40,981 bases of DNA from CAZAQB01 sp964487155 (GTDB lineage: Bacteria; Pseudomonadota; Gammaproteobacteria; Nitrococcales; Nitrococcaceae), in NCBI GenBank assembly GCA_964487155.1, contig CAZAQB010000011.1:1-40981 (forward strand), given 5' to 3'. Within the stretch, counting starts at the first letter, position 1. Every line of letters starts with the position of its first letter. The notes beneath the pieces were generated by a model that had not been told where the DNA came from, did not search any database, and saw only the letters and a program-made list of their open reading frames with translations. A program made the translations under genes and the position numbers. This document shows, piece by piece, positions 32,943 to 40,927 of this stretch.

Positions 32943-34097
32943 CTGCGCCTGGTAGCCGGTGAGCTCCAGGTAGCCGACGCCGGCGTCCTCGCCGGAGCCG
33001 GCCCGCCTGGCCCGCACCGCGCCCTCCCAGTAGCGGAAGCCGAACCGCAGTTCCTGATCCTCCAGCACCGGGCTCACCTCCAGGTCCAGGCCGGCGGAGG
33101 GCACCCGCACCCGCCAGCCCACCGGGTAGCTCACACCGCTGGCCGGGCTGCGCCAGCGTTCCACGGGCGCCATGGTGAACTCCCCTTGACCAAGGCGCCG
33201 GGCGTCGCCCTCCGGCCCCACCAGAGTGCCGGCCGACCAGCGCCCGGGGCGGCCGTCCTGCCGGCGCAGCCGGTAGAGCATCAGGTCGCGGCCGTCGGCG
33301 AGTTGCAGGGCCAGCCAGTCCCAGCCGGCGAGGCCCGGGTCCAGGGCACTGGTGCTCCACTCCCGGTCCAGCCAGGCGCCGCCGGTCACCTGGTAATCCT
33401 CGCCGTCCAGGTTCAGCCGGCCCCGGGCGGCAAGCCGGGTGTAGGAGTAATAGGCCGAGGCGTTGCCCGGGTCGGCGCCCTTGCGGCTGTAGCCGGCATC
33501 CCCCTGGAGCACCCGGGGCTTGTCGGCGGTGAGCCGCAGCTCCAGGGATACGCCGTCCTGCGAGGCCCGGAGCACCAGGGGGAACAACGCCCCCGGCGAC
33601 TCCGAGCGCATCTCCCAGTGGTCCAGCCAGACTCGGACCGGCCGGGTCTCGGCCGCGGCCAGGCCCACGGCGCCGCGCTGCAGGCGCTGGAAGGCGTGGA
33701 ATCCGCGGCCGTCGACGTCGCTCACCGCGAAGTGGGCCATCCAGGCCTGACGGGTGGCCCAGGGGCTGTCCTGATCCGGGGCCTCGGGCGCCAGGGCGAA
33801 GCGGAAAAAGGTGAGCTGGAAACCGAAGGCCCGCCCCTCGGGCCCGGTCAGGTTGCCGGTGAAATACCACCACTCGCTGCGGTGGTCCGGGTGGGCCCCG
33901 TGGTCGCGGGGGAAATCAAGTTCCGGCGGACCCGTCACCCGGGCGAACCCCTCGGCATCGGCGCTCATCACCGCGCCCAGCTCCAGGGCGGCCTCGCCAG
34001 GGGCGTCCACGGCCGGCTCCCCGCAGCCGGACAGCGCCAGTCCGGCCGCCAAGGCGAGCGCCCAGCGCCGCCAGACCACTCCCCTGCGCCCCATCAT
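32937..34097 (-). CDS. AttH-like (lipocalin-like) lipoprotein
   Basis: The ATG at 34097-34095 overlaps the stop of the upstream permease gene by four bases, giving 386 residues. The N-terminus is a lipoprotein signal (WALALAAGLALSGC, Cys25). The AttH/carotenoid-hydratase-like domain is clear: FPRDHGAHPDHRSEWWYFTGNL near residue 65, then FGFQLTFFRFAL, then GGAWLDREWSTSALDPGLAGWDWLALQLADGRDLMLYRLR around residue 250. Members form two lipocalin-like barrels. A conserved gene order of ABC ATPase, FtsX-type permease and AttH lipoprotein is known, as in the Agrobacterium att region, and suggests handling of a hydrophobic molecule at the membrane. The stop codon lies within a family A repeat. Confidence 0.88.
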   Translation of the reverse strand: MMGRRGVVWRRWALALAAGLALSGCGEPAVDAPGEAALELGAVMSADAEGFARVTGPPELDFPRDHGAHPDHRSEWWYFTGNLTGPEGRAFGFQLTFFRFALAPEAPDQDSPWATRQAWMAHFAVSDVDGRGFHAFQRLQRGAVGLAAAETRPVRVWLDHWEMRSESPGALFPLVLRASQDGVSLELRLTADKPRVLQGDAGYSRKGADPGNASAYYSYTRLAARGRLNLDGEDYQVTGGAWLDREWSTSALDPGLAGWDWLALQLADGRDLMLYRLRRQDGRPGRWSAGTLVGPEGDARRLGQGEFTMAPVERWRSPASGVSYPVGWRVRVPSAGLDLEVSPVLEDQELRFGFRYWEGAVRARRAGSGEDAGVGYLELTGYQAQP

Positions 34098-36625
34098 TCC
34101 TCCCGCAGCCCCGCCGCCGGCAGCCCCCGGGCGGCTCGCCAGGCCGGGTAGATACCCGCCAGCAGGGCCGCCACCACCGCCAGGGCGACGCCTTCCAGCA
34201 GCGGCGCGGCCTGCACCTCAAAGGCCATCGTCCAGCCGAACGCCCGGCGGTTGATGACGAACACCAGCAGCCAGGCCAGGGCCAGCCCCAGAGGCAGGGC
34301 CAGCAGGCCGGCGGCCAGGCCCAGCACGCCGCTCTGGCCCGCCACCAGAGCGCCCAGTCCGCCCCGGGTGAGGCCCAGGGCGCGCAGCACGGCGTGTTCC
34401 CGGGCCCGATCCAGCTGCAGTGCCATGAGCGCGCCGAACACCCCCACGAAGGCGACGCCGGCGGCCAGCAGGCGCAGCACCTCGGTGATGGCGAAGGTGC
34501 GGTCGAACACCTCCAGGGAGCGCTCGCGGATCACGGCGTTATCCTGCAGCTGGGCGCCCGGCCGGCCGGCCAGCAGGCCCTGAATCTGCTCGGCCACCGC
34601 CGCCCGGTCGGCCCGCAGCGCCAGATGGATGCCCAGGGAGGTCAGCCGGCGGTCGTCATAGAGCTGCCGGTAGCGCGCCAGGCTGAGGATCACCATGCCC
34701 CGGGTGCTGCCATAGTCGCGGATGATGCCGGCCACCGGCAGCGCCGCCTCGCCCCGGGCGGTGGGCAGCCTGACCGGCCCGCCCACGGCCAGCCCCTCCC
34801 GGTAGGCCAGCGGCTCGCTCACCAGCACGCCCTCGCCGGCCCGAAATGCCGCTTCCGCGCGGGCGGGATCGCCGGCCTGGAAGCGAAACCGCTGCCAGCC
34901 GTCCGCCGGCAGGTCCAGGGCCCAGACATTGCGGTAATCCCCGCCGGTAGGCTGGCGGTGCCAGCGCGAGCGGGTCACCGCCGCCACCCCGTCGAGGCCG
35001 GCAATGCGCTCCGCCAGGGCATCATCCACCACCGCCCCGGGGGCGGAGTCGGGGCCGGACAGGTAGAAGTCGGAGGCGAGCGAGCGATCCAGCCAGTCCT
35101 CCACGCTGGTACGGAAGCTGCCGATCATCACCGCCACCCCCACCACCGCGGACACCGCCACCGCCAGCGAGGCCACCGCCACGCCGGTGCGGGACAGTGA
35201 CGCGGACACCCCGCGCAGGGCGAGCCGGGGGATCACCCCCCGGGCGGCGGGCCGGGCCGCCCGGCACAGGACATCGGTGGCCCACGGCACCAGCAGCGCC
35301 GCTCCGACAATGACCGCGAACAGCCCGGCAAAGCCGGTCACCAGGCCGTCGCCGCCAGCCGCCAGCGCCAGCGCGCCGCCGGCCAGCACCGCCAGCCCCA
35401 GCAGCGCGGCCCGGGCCGCGGCCCGGCGGCTGCGCCGCTCCAGATCGGCCCGGGACTGGGCGGCGCGGGGCGCTACGGCGGCGGCCTCCCGGGCCGGCGC
35501 CAGGGCCGCGGCCAGGGAGCCTCCCAGGCCCAGGGCCGCGCCCTTGGCGAGGCTCCAGGGATCGAGGGTGAGCGCCCGCACCTGGGTGGCGAAGTAGAGA
35601 TCGTCGATGGTGCGCAGCACCAGCTCCACCAACCCCGCCGCCAGCGGCACCCCGGCGGCCAGCCCCAGCACCGTGCCCGCCAGGCCCACCAGGGCCGCGT
35701 CCCCCAGCACCTGCACCAGCACCTGACGCCGGGTCACCCCCAGGGCCCGCAGGGTGCCCAGCAGGGCGCGGCGCTGCACCACCAGGAAGGACAGGGTGTT
35801 GAACACCAGGAACAGGCCCACCACCAGGGCCAGCAGGCCGAGCGCCGTGAGGTTGACCCGGAACGCCCGGCTCATCTCCTGCAGCGCGCCCTCCCGGGCC
35901 GCGGTGGCGGTGAGCGCGGCGTCCGGCGGCAGGCGGGAGCGCACCGCGTGCACCTGTTCCGGGTCGAGCATCAGGTCGATGCGGTCCAGGGCGCCGCCGC
36001 GCCCCAGCAGCACGTCCGCGGTGGCGATGTCGGCGAACAGCAGGCCGGAGAGATCCCGGTCGGGCAGGGTCACGATGCCGGCGACGCTGACCCGGTGGCG
36101 CCCCGTGGCGGTGGTGAGCTCCAGGGTGTCGCCGGCCGCCAGGCTCAGGGCGCGGGCCTCCTCCGCGGGCAGCACCACCTGGCCGGCGCCGGCGACGAGC
36201 CCACCCAGGCCGTCATCGCCGGCGCTGGAGCCGGCGTCCAGGTAGCCCCGGAACGGGCCTTCGGCGAAGGGATCCAGGCCCAGCAAGATGAGGGGCCGGT
36301 CGCCGGCCGCGGGCAGGGTCACGCCACCCTCCATCACCGGCGCTGCCCGGGCCAGGCCGAGCTCGGTGCGCAGCGAGGCGTAGAGTTGCGCCGGCAGGGG
36401 CCGGGCGCCGGCGCGCACCTGGTGGCTGGCCCGGCCGGCCACGGTCTCCAGCGACACCGCCATGGCCTGGCGGGCGCTCTGGTTGGCCAGATCCACCGCC
36501 ACCACCACCGCCACCCCGGCGGCCACCCCCAGCACCGCCAGCAGCAGTTGCACCGGGTGGCGCAACAGCGCCCGGCGTCCGGCTCGGGCAGACAGGCCGG
36601 TGAGCACGGGACGAAGGCCGGTCAC
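34094..36625 (-). CDS. FtsX/MacB-type ABC transporter permease
   Basis: The GTG at 36625-36623 has AGGGAGG about 10 bases upstream, giving 843 residues. An N-terminal membrane helix (PVQLLLAVLGVAAGVAVVVAV) is followed by a large MacB-like periplasmic domain (~50-235), a first FtsX bundle (~250-470, with FNTLSFLVVQRRALLGTLRALGVTRRQV), a second periplasmic domain and a second FtsX bundle (~700-843, MALQLDRAREHAVLRALGLTRGGL). This duplicated architecture resembles LolC/E- or YbbP-type mechanotransmitting permeases, which lift lipids or lipoproteins rather than importing solutes. It sits between its ATPase (35 bases upstream) and the AttH lipoprotein (4-base overlap) in one operon. Confidence 0.92.
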   Translation of the reverse strand: MTGLRPVLTGLSARAGRRALLRHPVQLLLAVLGVAAGVAVVVAVDLANQSARQAMAVSLETVAGRASHQVRAGARPLPAQLYASLRTELGLARAAPVMEGGVTLPAAGDRPLILLGLDPFAEGPFRGYLDAGSSAGDDGLGGLVAGAGQVVLPAEEARALSLAAGDTLELTTATGRHRVSVAGIVTLPDRDLSGLLFADIATADVLLGRGGALDRIDLMLDPEQVHAVRSRLPPDAALTATAAREGALQEMSRAFRVNLTALGLLALVVGLFLVFNTLSFLVVQRRALLGTLRALGVTRRQVLVQVLGDAALVGLAGTVLGLAAGVPLAAGLVELVLRTIDDLYFATQVRALTLDPWSLAKGAALGLGGSLAAALAPAREAAAVAPRAAQSRADLERRSRRAAARAALLGLAVLAGGALALAAGGDGLVTGFAGLFAVIVGAALLVPWATDVLCRAARPAARGVIPRLALRGVSASLSRTGVAVASLAVAVSAVVGVAVMIGSFRTSVEDWLDRSLASDFYLSGPDSAPGAVVDDALAERIAGLDGVAAVTRSRWHRQPTGGDYRNVWALDLPADGWQRFRFQAGDPARAEAAFRAGEGVLVSEPLAYREGLAVGGPVRLPTARGEAALPVAGIIRDYGSTRGMVILSLARYRQLYDDRRLTSLGIHLALRADRAAVAEQIQGLLAGRPGAQLQDNAVIRERSLEVFDRTFAITEVLRLLAAGVAFVGVFGALMALQLDRAREHAVLRALGLTRGGLGALVAGQSGVLGLAAGLLALPLGLALAWLLVFVINRRAFGWTMAFEVQAAPLLEGVALAVVAALLAGIYPAWRAARGLPAAGLREE

Positions 36626-36659
36626 GGGGCGGCGGCCTCCCTGGCGGGCGCCAGGCGGG

Positions 36660-37331
36660 TCATTGCTGCCCGGCCCGGGTCAGCCGGCCCTGGCGGATGG
36701 TGAGCAGCTGGTCGGCCCGGCCGATCACTTCGCGGGCGTGAGTGACCATCACCAGGGTGCGGCCCTCCCGGCGGCAGAGGCTGTCCAGCAGGTCCACCAC
36801 CGCGGTGGCGGTGTCCAGGTCCAGGTTGCCGGTGGGCTCGTCGGCGAGGATCAGGTCCGGCTCGTGGATCAGGGCCCGGGCCACCGCGACCCGCTGCTGC
36901 TCGCCGCCGGAGAGCTGCTCCGGATAGTCGCCGCCCCGGCCCGCCAGGCCTACCCGCTCCAGCCAGGACTCCACCCGCCCGTCTCCGGTGGGCCGGCCAT
37001 TCAGCTCCAGGGGCAGGGTCAGGTTCTCGGCGGCGGTAAGCGTCGGCACCAGATTGTAGGCCTGGAACACGAAACCCATGCGCCTGCGGCGCAATTCCGT
37101 GAGCCGCGCGTCGGGCAGGGCGTACAGGCACTCGCCGGCCAGCTCCACGCTGCCCTGGTCCGGGCGATCCAACCCGCCCAGCAGGTTCAGCAAGGTGGAC
37201 TTGCCCGAGCCGCTGCGCCCCACCACCACCACGAACTCACCGGCGCGGATCGCGCCGGAAACACCGTCCAGCACCGCCCGGGCGCCATAGCGACGGGTGA
37301 GGTTTTCGAATCGGATCAGGGGTTCAGACAC
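36660..37331 (-). CDS. ABC transporter ATPase (LolD/MacB-like)
   Basis: I prefer the GTG at 37331-37329, five bases after GGGAG, giving 223 residues; an ATG at 37343 is an alternative without a ribosome site. The Walker A motif is GRSGSGKST, the Q-loop FVFQAYNLVPTLTAAENL, the signature LSGGEQQRVAVARAL, Walker B LILADEPTGNLD and the switch His MVTHAREV. The pattern is that of the LolD/MacB/FtsE subfamily, which pairs with FtsX-type permeases, and the permease gene follows directly. It is a peripheral inner-membrane ATPase powering the three-gene AttH-type system. Confidence 0.94.
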   Translation of the reverse strand: MSEPLIRFENLTRRYGARAVLDGVSGAIRAGEFVVVVGRSGSGKSTLLNLLGGLDRPDQGSVELAGECLYALPDARLTELRRRRMGFVFQAYNLVPTLTAAENLTLPLELNGRPTGDGRVESWLERVGLAGRGGDYPEQLSGGEQQRVAVARALIHEPDLILADEPTGNLDLDTATAVVDLLDSLCRREGRTLVMVTHAREVIGRADQLLTIRQGRLTRAGQQ

Positions 37332-37492
37332 GGGTTCTCCCATGGCTTTGCGGCCGCACCGGGCGGCGCCCTCGGACCGCTTCGTGGCGCCGCACTTGCC
37401 CGTGGGGTCCCCCGGTCGCCCTGACTGGCGGCGAGTTGCACAGGCGTATGGGGGGCGGCCAGGGCGGCAGGGCCAGTCCAAAGCACATCCGA

Positions 37493-38143
37493 TCAGGCCG
37501 TATCGTCCTTCACACTGACGTCAAATTCCTGCTCCAGCCATTCGATCAAATTCCGCATCCGGGGAGCGCCGGGCAGGGTCAGATCGGGCAGCGCAGTGCG
37601 CCGGGCAGCGGCGCTTATAACGTCTGTTCCTGCGGGCTCGAACAGGGCCAGGGCTCGCTCCCGGGGCAGGGTGCGGGCCGGATACAGCAGACCCTGGGCG
37701 TTGGCGCGCATGTGCAGAGCATGAGCCCAGGCCCGAGGGTAGCGCAGATCGTCGGTAACCAGCAGCTTGCCGTCGGCGTGCAGGGCGGAGAGCGCGTTGC
37801 CGCTCAGGTCGATCACCGCCAGGTCCCGGTCGAGACGCACTTCCAGTAGCTCGCGCTCGCGGATGGCGGACCACGAGACCACCGCGCACTCCAGGTTCTG
37901 CAGCAGAGTCTCGGTGAGGGCGGCGGTGGGGGCGCAGGCCGCGTACCAGACACCGAACGCCGGGTGCCGGTCCGGCGGGGGATTCCAGCGGTTCTCCCCT
38001 GCCTCGTCCCGGCCGTAGCGGAGCAGGCGGCCGCCGGCGGGCTGTACCCGGTACAACGGCGTGCCGGCGGGCAGCGGGGTCAGGGGCGGCGGCCGCCAGG
38101 AGAAGTCCTCCGGAAACCGCAGCGGCGTGCGCCGGCCTGGCAC
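37493..38143 (-). CDS. RES-domain toxin (NAD-degrading type II toxin family)
   Basis: A GTG at 38143-38141 gives 216 residues; no clear ribosome site is seen, and the start is 12 bases after the antitoxin stop, suggesting coupling. The RES domain is recognisable: LYRVQPAGG with the conserved Arg, ENRWNPPPDRHPAFGVWYAA, then APTAALTETLLQNLE with the conserved Glu, and VIDLSG, LLVTDDLRYPRAWAHAL and ARTLPRERALALFEP further on. Known members (MbcT, ParT/Res) deplete or modify NAD metabolism and arrest growth. The antitoxin-then-toxin order fits the RES-Xre class. Confidence 0.88.
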   Translation of the reverse strand: MPGRRTPLRFPEDFSWRPPPLTPLPAGTPLYRVQPAGGRLLRYGRDEAGENRWNPPPDRHPAFGVWYAACAPTAALTETLLQNLECAVVSWSAIRERELLEVRLDRDLAVIDLSGNALSALHADGKLLVTDDLRYPRAWAHALHMRANAQGLLYPARTLPRERALALFEPAGTDVISAAARRTALPDLTLPGAPRMRNLIEWLEQEFDVSVKDDTA

Positions 38144-38155
38144 GGCGCCGGGCCG

Positions 38156-38845
38156 TCAGAGGGCCCCGACGTCAGCACCGAGATACAGAGCCGCCTGCCG
38201 GGCGATCTCTTCTACCCTCTCCCCGCGTCGCAACAGATGGATGGGCCGGGCGCCGTCCAGCGCCCGCTTGGGCGCCAGGAAGAACACCAGCCGGTCCACC
38301 GGCGAGTGCACGCCAAGCCGCCGCATCACCGCCGCCACCTGGCGGTGCACGCCGCAGCCCCCAGGCTCGAACTGGGCCAGGGGGAAGCGTCGCTGGCCCG
38401 CGACGCTGGCCCACAGCAGGGTACCCCGGGTCATACGCTTCTCCACCGCCTGCCGGGAGACATCCCCCAGGGCGCGGCGGGCGCCAGCCAGGTCCACGCT
38501 GCCCCCGGTGGCCTGCATCAGGGCGTCCAGCTTCTCGGAGGCCCGCAGGTCGCTCAGCCGCAGACTCTCCACCACCGTGGGCCGACGTTGGCGATAGCGG
38601 TAGGAGAGTTCACCCAGCCGGGCGAAACGCTCGGCGTCGGTGAGGACCGGGTCCAGCAGCCGGCGAAACTCGGCCTCGGCGGCCGCCGGGGGGACTGCGG
38701 AGAGATCATCCACCATGCGCGCGAACAGCCCCAGGGCGGCCTTGCGATAGCCGCCGTCCAGGCTCTCCAGCAGCTGGGTGAAGTGCTCTTCGGACTCCGG
38801 CAGCGCCGCGGGGTCCGGGACACGGGCGCTGGCTGGCAGGTTCAT
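38156..38845 (-). CDS. RES-Xre-type antitoxin, enlarged
   Basis: The ATG at 38845-38843 with GGAGAG upstream gives 229 residues; an ATG at 38872 is possible but has no ribosome site. The C-terminal part (LGVHSPVDRLVFFLAPKRALDGARPIHLLRRGERVEEIARQAALYLGA) is the DUF2384/MbcA toxin-binding fold. The middle (SLRLSDLRASEKLDALMQATGGSVDLAGARRALGDVSRQAVEKRMTRGTLL) looks like an Xre-type helix-turn-helix. Residues 1-110 are an unfamiliar helical region rich in Leu, Arg and Glu. Most Xre antitoxins of this class are about 120-160 residues, so this one carries a sizeable N-terminal addition. Confidence 0.82.
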   Translation of the reverse strand: MNLPASARVPDPAALPESEEHFTQLLESLDGGYRKAALGLFARMVDDLSAVPPAAAEAEFRRLLDPVLTDAERFARLGELSYRYRQRRPTVVESLRLSDLRASEKLDALMQATGGSVDLAGARRALGDVSRQAVEKRMTRGTLLWASVAGQRRFPLAQFEPGGCGVHRQVAAVMRRLGVHSPVDRLVFFLAPKRALDGARPIHLLRRGERVEEIARQAALYLGADVGAL

Positions 38846-38870
38846 GAGTCGCGCTCTCCAGGGGTTGCTC

Positions 38871-38900
38871 ATATCTATATGGCGCAACTCAAGCCCATAT
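38871..38900 (-). promoter_or_regulatory. Candidate autoregulatory promoter/operator of the RES-Xre pair
   Basis: In this AT-rich island the arms ATATGG (38877-38882) and CCATAT (38895-38900) form an inverted repeat with a 12-base spacer. It lies about 30 bases upstream of the antitoxin ATG and overlaps a possible minus-strand -10 (TATAGA). Toxin-antitoxin operons are usually autorepressed through such a site. The assignment is inferred. Confidence 0.4.
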
Positions 38901-38969
38901 GCAACCCATGAATCGCCGCCTGGAGACCGCGGACCGGACCCGCCCTCCGACCCCACAGTGTTTGCAGGA

Positions 38970-39142
38970 CCCTAGCAGCCTGTCGGACTTAGGCTGCACC
39001 TACTGCGCCGGTGGAATAGCGGTCCATTTTCCCGATCCTTTTCGTCAAATAGCTACGGCTATTCTCCTCAAATGATCGAAAAACTGACCTCGCTCTCCCA
39101 CTCGGCTCGCAACGGGCACCTAAGTCCGACAGGCTGCTAGGG
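38970..39142. mobile_element. MITE-like element, 173 bp, 24-bp perfect inverted repeats
   Basis: The left arm at 38970-38993 (starting CCCTAGCAGCCTGTCGG) is the exact reverse complement of 39119-39142. After one extra base the similarity continues inward by a few more bases. The interior is visibly lower in GC than its neighbours and has no gene. It separates the toxin-antitoxin promoter from the fumarase stop codon (9 bases beyond) and could form a very stable terminator for the fumarase transcript. It resembles a non-autonomous transposable element. No transposase is in the window. Confidence 0.65.
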
Positions 39143-39150
39143 AGGCGCTG

Positions 39151-40671
39151 CTACTCCACCGTCACCGGGATCTCCGCGATCTTCGCTTTCCACTCGGCCG
39201 GGCCGCGCTGGTGGACGGACTCGCCCTGGGAGTCCACCGCCACGGTGACCGGCATGTCCTCCACCACGAATTCATGGATGGCCTCCATGCCCAGATCCTC
39301 GAAGGCCACCACCCGGGCCTTGCGGATGGCCTTGGACACCAGGTAGGCAGCACCGCCCACGGCGATCAGGTACACCGCCTGGTGCCTGCGGATCGCCTCG
39401 ATGGCGGCCGGGCCGCGCTCGGCCTTGCCGATCATGCCCAGCAGGCCGGTCTCGGCCAGCATCATCTCGGTGAACTTGTCCATGCGGGTGGAGGTGGTGG
39501 GACCTGCAGGGCCCACGGCCTCGTCACCCACCGGGTCCACCGGGCCGACGTAGTAGATGAACTTGCCCTTGAAATCCACGGGCAGCGCCTGGCCTGCGGC
39601 CAGCATGTCCTGGATGCGCTTGTGGGCGGCGTCGCGGCCGGTGAGCACGGTGCCCGAGACCAGCAGCGTGTCGCCGGGCTTCCAGCTCTTCACCTCCTCG
39701 GGGGTGACCTCGTCCAGGTTCACGCGGCGGGTGGCCGCGCCCGCGCCCCAGGTGACCTCGGGCCAGTCCTCCAGGCTGGGCGCCGGCAGCTCGGCGGGGC
39801 CGGAGCCGTCCAGGTCGAAATGCACGTGGCGGGTGGCGGCGCAGTTGGGAATGATGGCCACCGGCTTGTTGGCGGCGTGGGTGGGGAAGTCCTTGACCTT
39901 GACGTCCAGCACGGTGGTGAGCCCGCCCAGGCCCTGGGCGCCGATGCCAAGCGCGTTGACCTTCTCGAACAGCTCAAGGCGCAGCTTCTCGGCAGTGGTC
40001 TGCGGCCCACGCGCTTTCAGCTCGTGGATGTCGATGGACTCCATGCAGGCCTCCTTGGCAAGCCGCATGGCCTTGTCGGCGGTGCCGCCGATACCAACCC
40101 CCAGGATGCCCGGCGGACACCAGCCGGCGCCCATCTTCGGCACCTGCTCCAGCACCCACTCGACGATGTCGTCGGAGGGGTTGAGCATGGCGAACTTGCT
40201 CTTGGCCTCGGAGCCGCCGCCCTTGGCGGCCAGCTCCACGTGCACCTTCTCCCCCGGCACCAGGTCCATGTAGATCACCGCCGGGGTATTGTCCCGGGTA
40301 TTGCGCCGCTCGCCGGCGGGGTCGTCCAGGATCGAGGCCCGCAGCTTGTTGTCCGGGTGGTTGTAGGCCCGGCGCACCCCCTCGTTGACCATCTCCTCGA
40401 CGCTCAGCTCGGCGTCCCAGCGCACCTCCATGCCCACCTTCAGGAAGACGGTGACGATGCCGGTGTCCTGGCAGATGGGCCGGTGGCCTTCGGCGCACAT
40501 GCGGGAGTTGATGAGGATCTGGGCCAGGGCATCGCGGGCGGCGGGATTGCGCTCCCGCTCGTAGGCCTTGGTGGCGGCCTGGATGAAGTCGCGCGGGTGG
40601 TAGTAGGAGATGTACTGCAGGGCGTCGGCAACGCTCTGAATGAGGTCGTCCTGGCGGATGGTGGTGGTCAT
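39151..40671 (-). CDS. Class I fumarate hydratase, [4Fe-4S] type
   Basis: The ATG at 40671-40669 has GGGGGA upstream, giving 506 residues, the length of one-chain class I fumarases. The three cluster cysteines fit the family in context and spacing: Cys67 (RPICQDTG), Cys185 (GAGWCPPGILGVGIGG) and Cys277 (IPNCAATRHVHF). The N-terminal half is the alpha-type domain and the C-terminal half the beta-type domain, with SGTVLTGRDAAHKR, KFIYYVGPVDPVG and GPTTSTRMDKFTEMML. It interconverts fumarate and malate in the TCA cycle and is oxygen-sensitive. Other class I dehydratases, such as tartrate or mesaconate enzymes, are less likely. It is divergent from the ammonium transporter gene. Confidence 0.95.
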   Translation of the reverse strand: MTTTIRQDDLIQSVADALQYISYYHPRDFIQAATKAYERERNPAARDALAQILINSRMCAEGHRPICQDTGIVTVFLKVGMEVRWDAELSVEEMVNEGVRRAYNHPDNKLRASILDDPAGERRNTRDNTPAVIYMDLVPGEKVHVELAAKGGGSEAKSKFAMLNPSDDIVEWVLEQVPKMGAGWCPPGILGVGIGGTADKAMRLAKEACMESIDIHELKARGPQTTAEKLRLELFEKVNALGIGAQGLGGLTTVLDVKVKDFPTHAANKPVAIIPNCAATRHVHFDLDGSGPAELPAPSLEDWPEVTWGAGAATRRVNLDEVTPEEVKSWKPGDTLLVSGTVLTGRDAAHKRIQDMLAAGQALPVDFKGKFIYYVGPVDPVGDEAVGPAGPTTSTRMDKFTEMMLAETGLLGMIGKAERGPAAIEAIRRHQAVYLIAVGGAAYLVSKAIRKARVVAFEDLGMEAIHEFVVEDMPVTVAVDSQGESVHQRGPAEWKAKIAEIPVTVE

Positions 40672-40738
40672 GGCGTCCCCCGCGAGATGTGGGCCCGGAC
40701 AGAGATTCGGCGGCTGAACCTTATACCACACGGCGGGA

Positions 40739-40797
40739 CGCACCAACCCGGTGCACCAGCATGGTGCGCCGGCTGGAATTTGCACCACCTCGGTTCA
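40739..40797 (+). promoter_or_regulatory. Three NtrC-like enhancer sites upstream of amt
   Basis: The NtrC consensus is TGCACC-N5-GGTGCA. Site 1, CGCACCAACCCGGTGCA (40739-40755), and site 2, TGCACCAGCATGGTGCG (40752-40768), overlap by four bases. Site 3, TGCACCACCTCGGTTCA, is at 40781-40797. Each differs from the consensus at one position. They lie about 67-125 bases upstream of the -24 element, the normal enhancer distance. Nitrogen-limited activation of amt is therefore expected. Confidence 0.75.
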
Positions 40798-40863
40798 CGC
40801 TCCGGCCGGCCCGGCCCCTTCTGAAACCCCACCCTGGTGCCATTCCCTCGCCGCGCAGGACAC

Positions 40864-40878
40864 TGGCACGGTTTGTGC
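40864..40878 (+). promoter_or_regulatory. Sigma54 (-24/-12) promoter of amt
   Basis: TGGCACG (40864-40870), four bases, GTGC (40875-40878) against the consensus TGGCACG-N4-TTGC. The invariant GG and GC dinucleotides are correctly spaced and one T is replaced by G. Transcription would start near 40890, about 38 bases before the ATG. Confidence 0.75.
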
Positions 40879-40927
40879 GATGCAGCGCAGCGAGCTTTGG
40901 GACGACTACTGTCGGGAGGGTGGATTG

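Noticed and set aside
38970..39142. tRNA or structured RNA gene
   Set aside because: The long perfect end-to-end inverted repeat without internal cloverleaf features fits a mobile-element remnant better.
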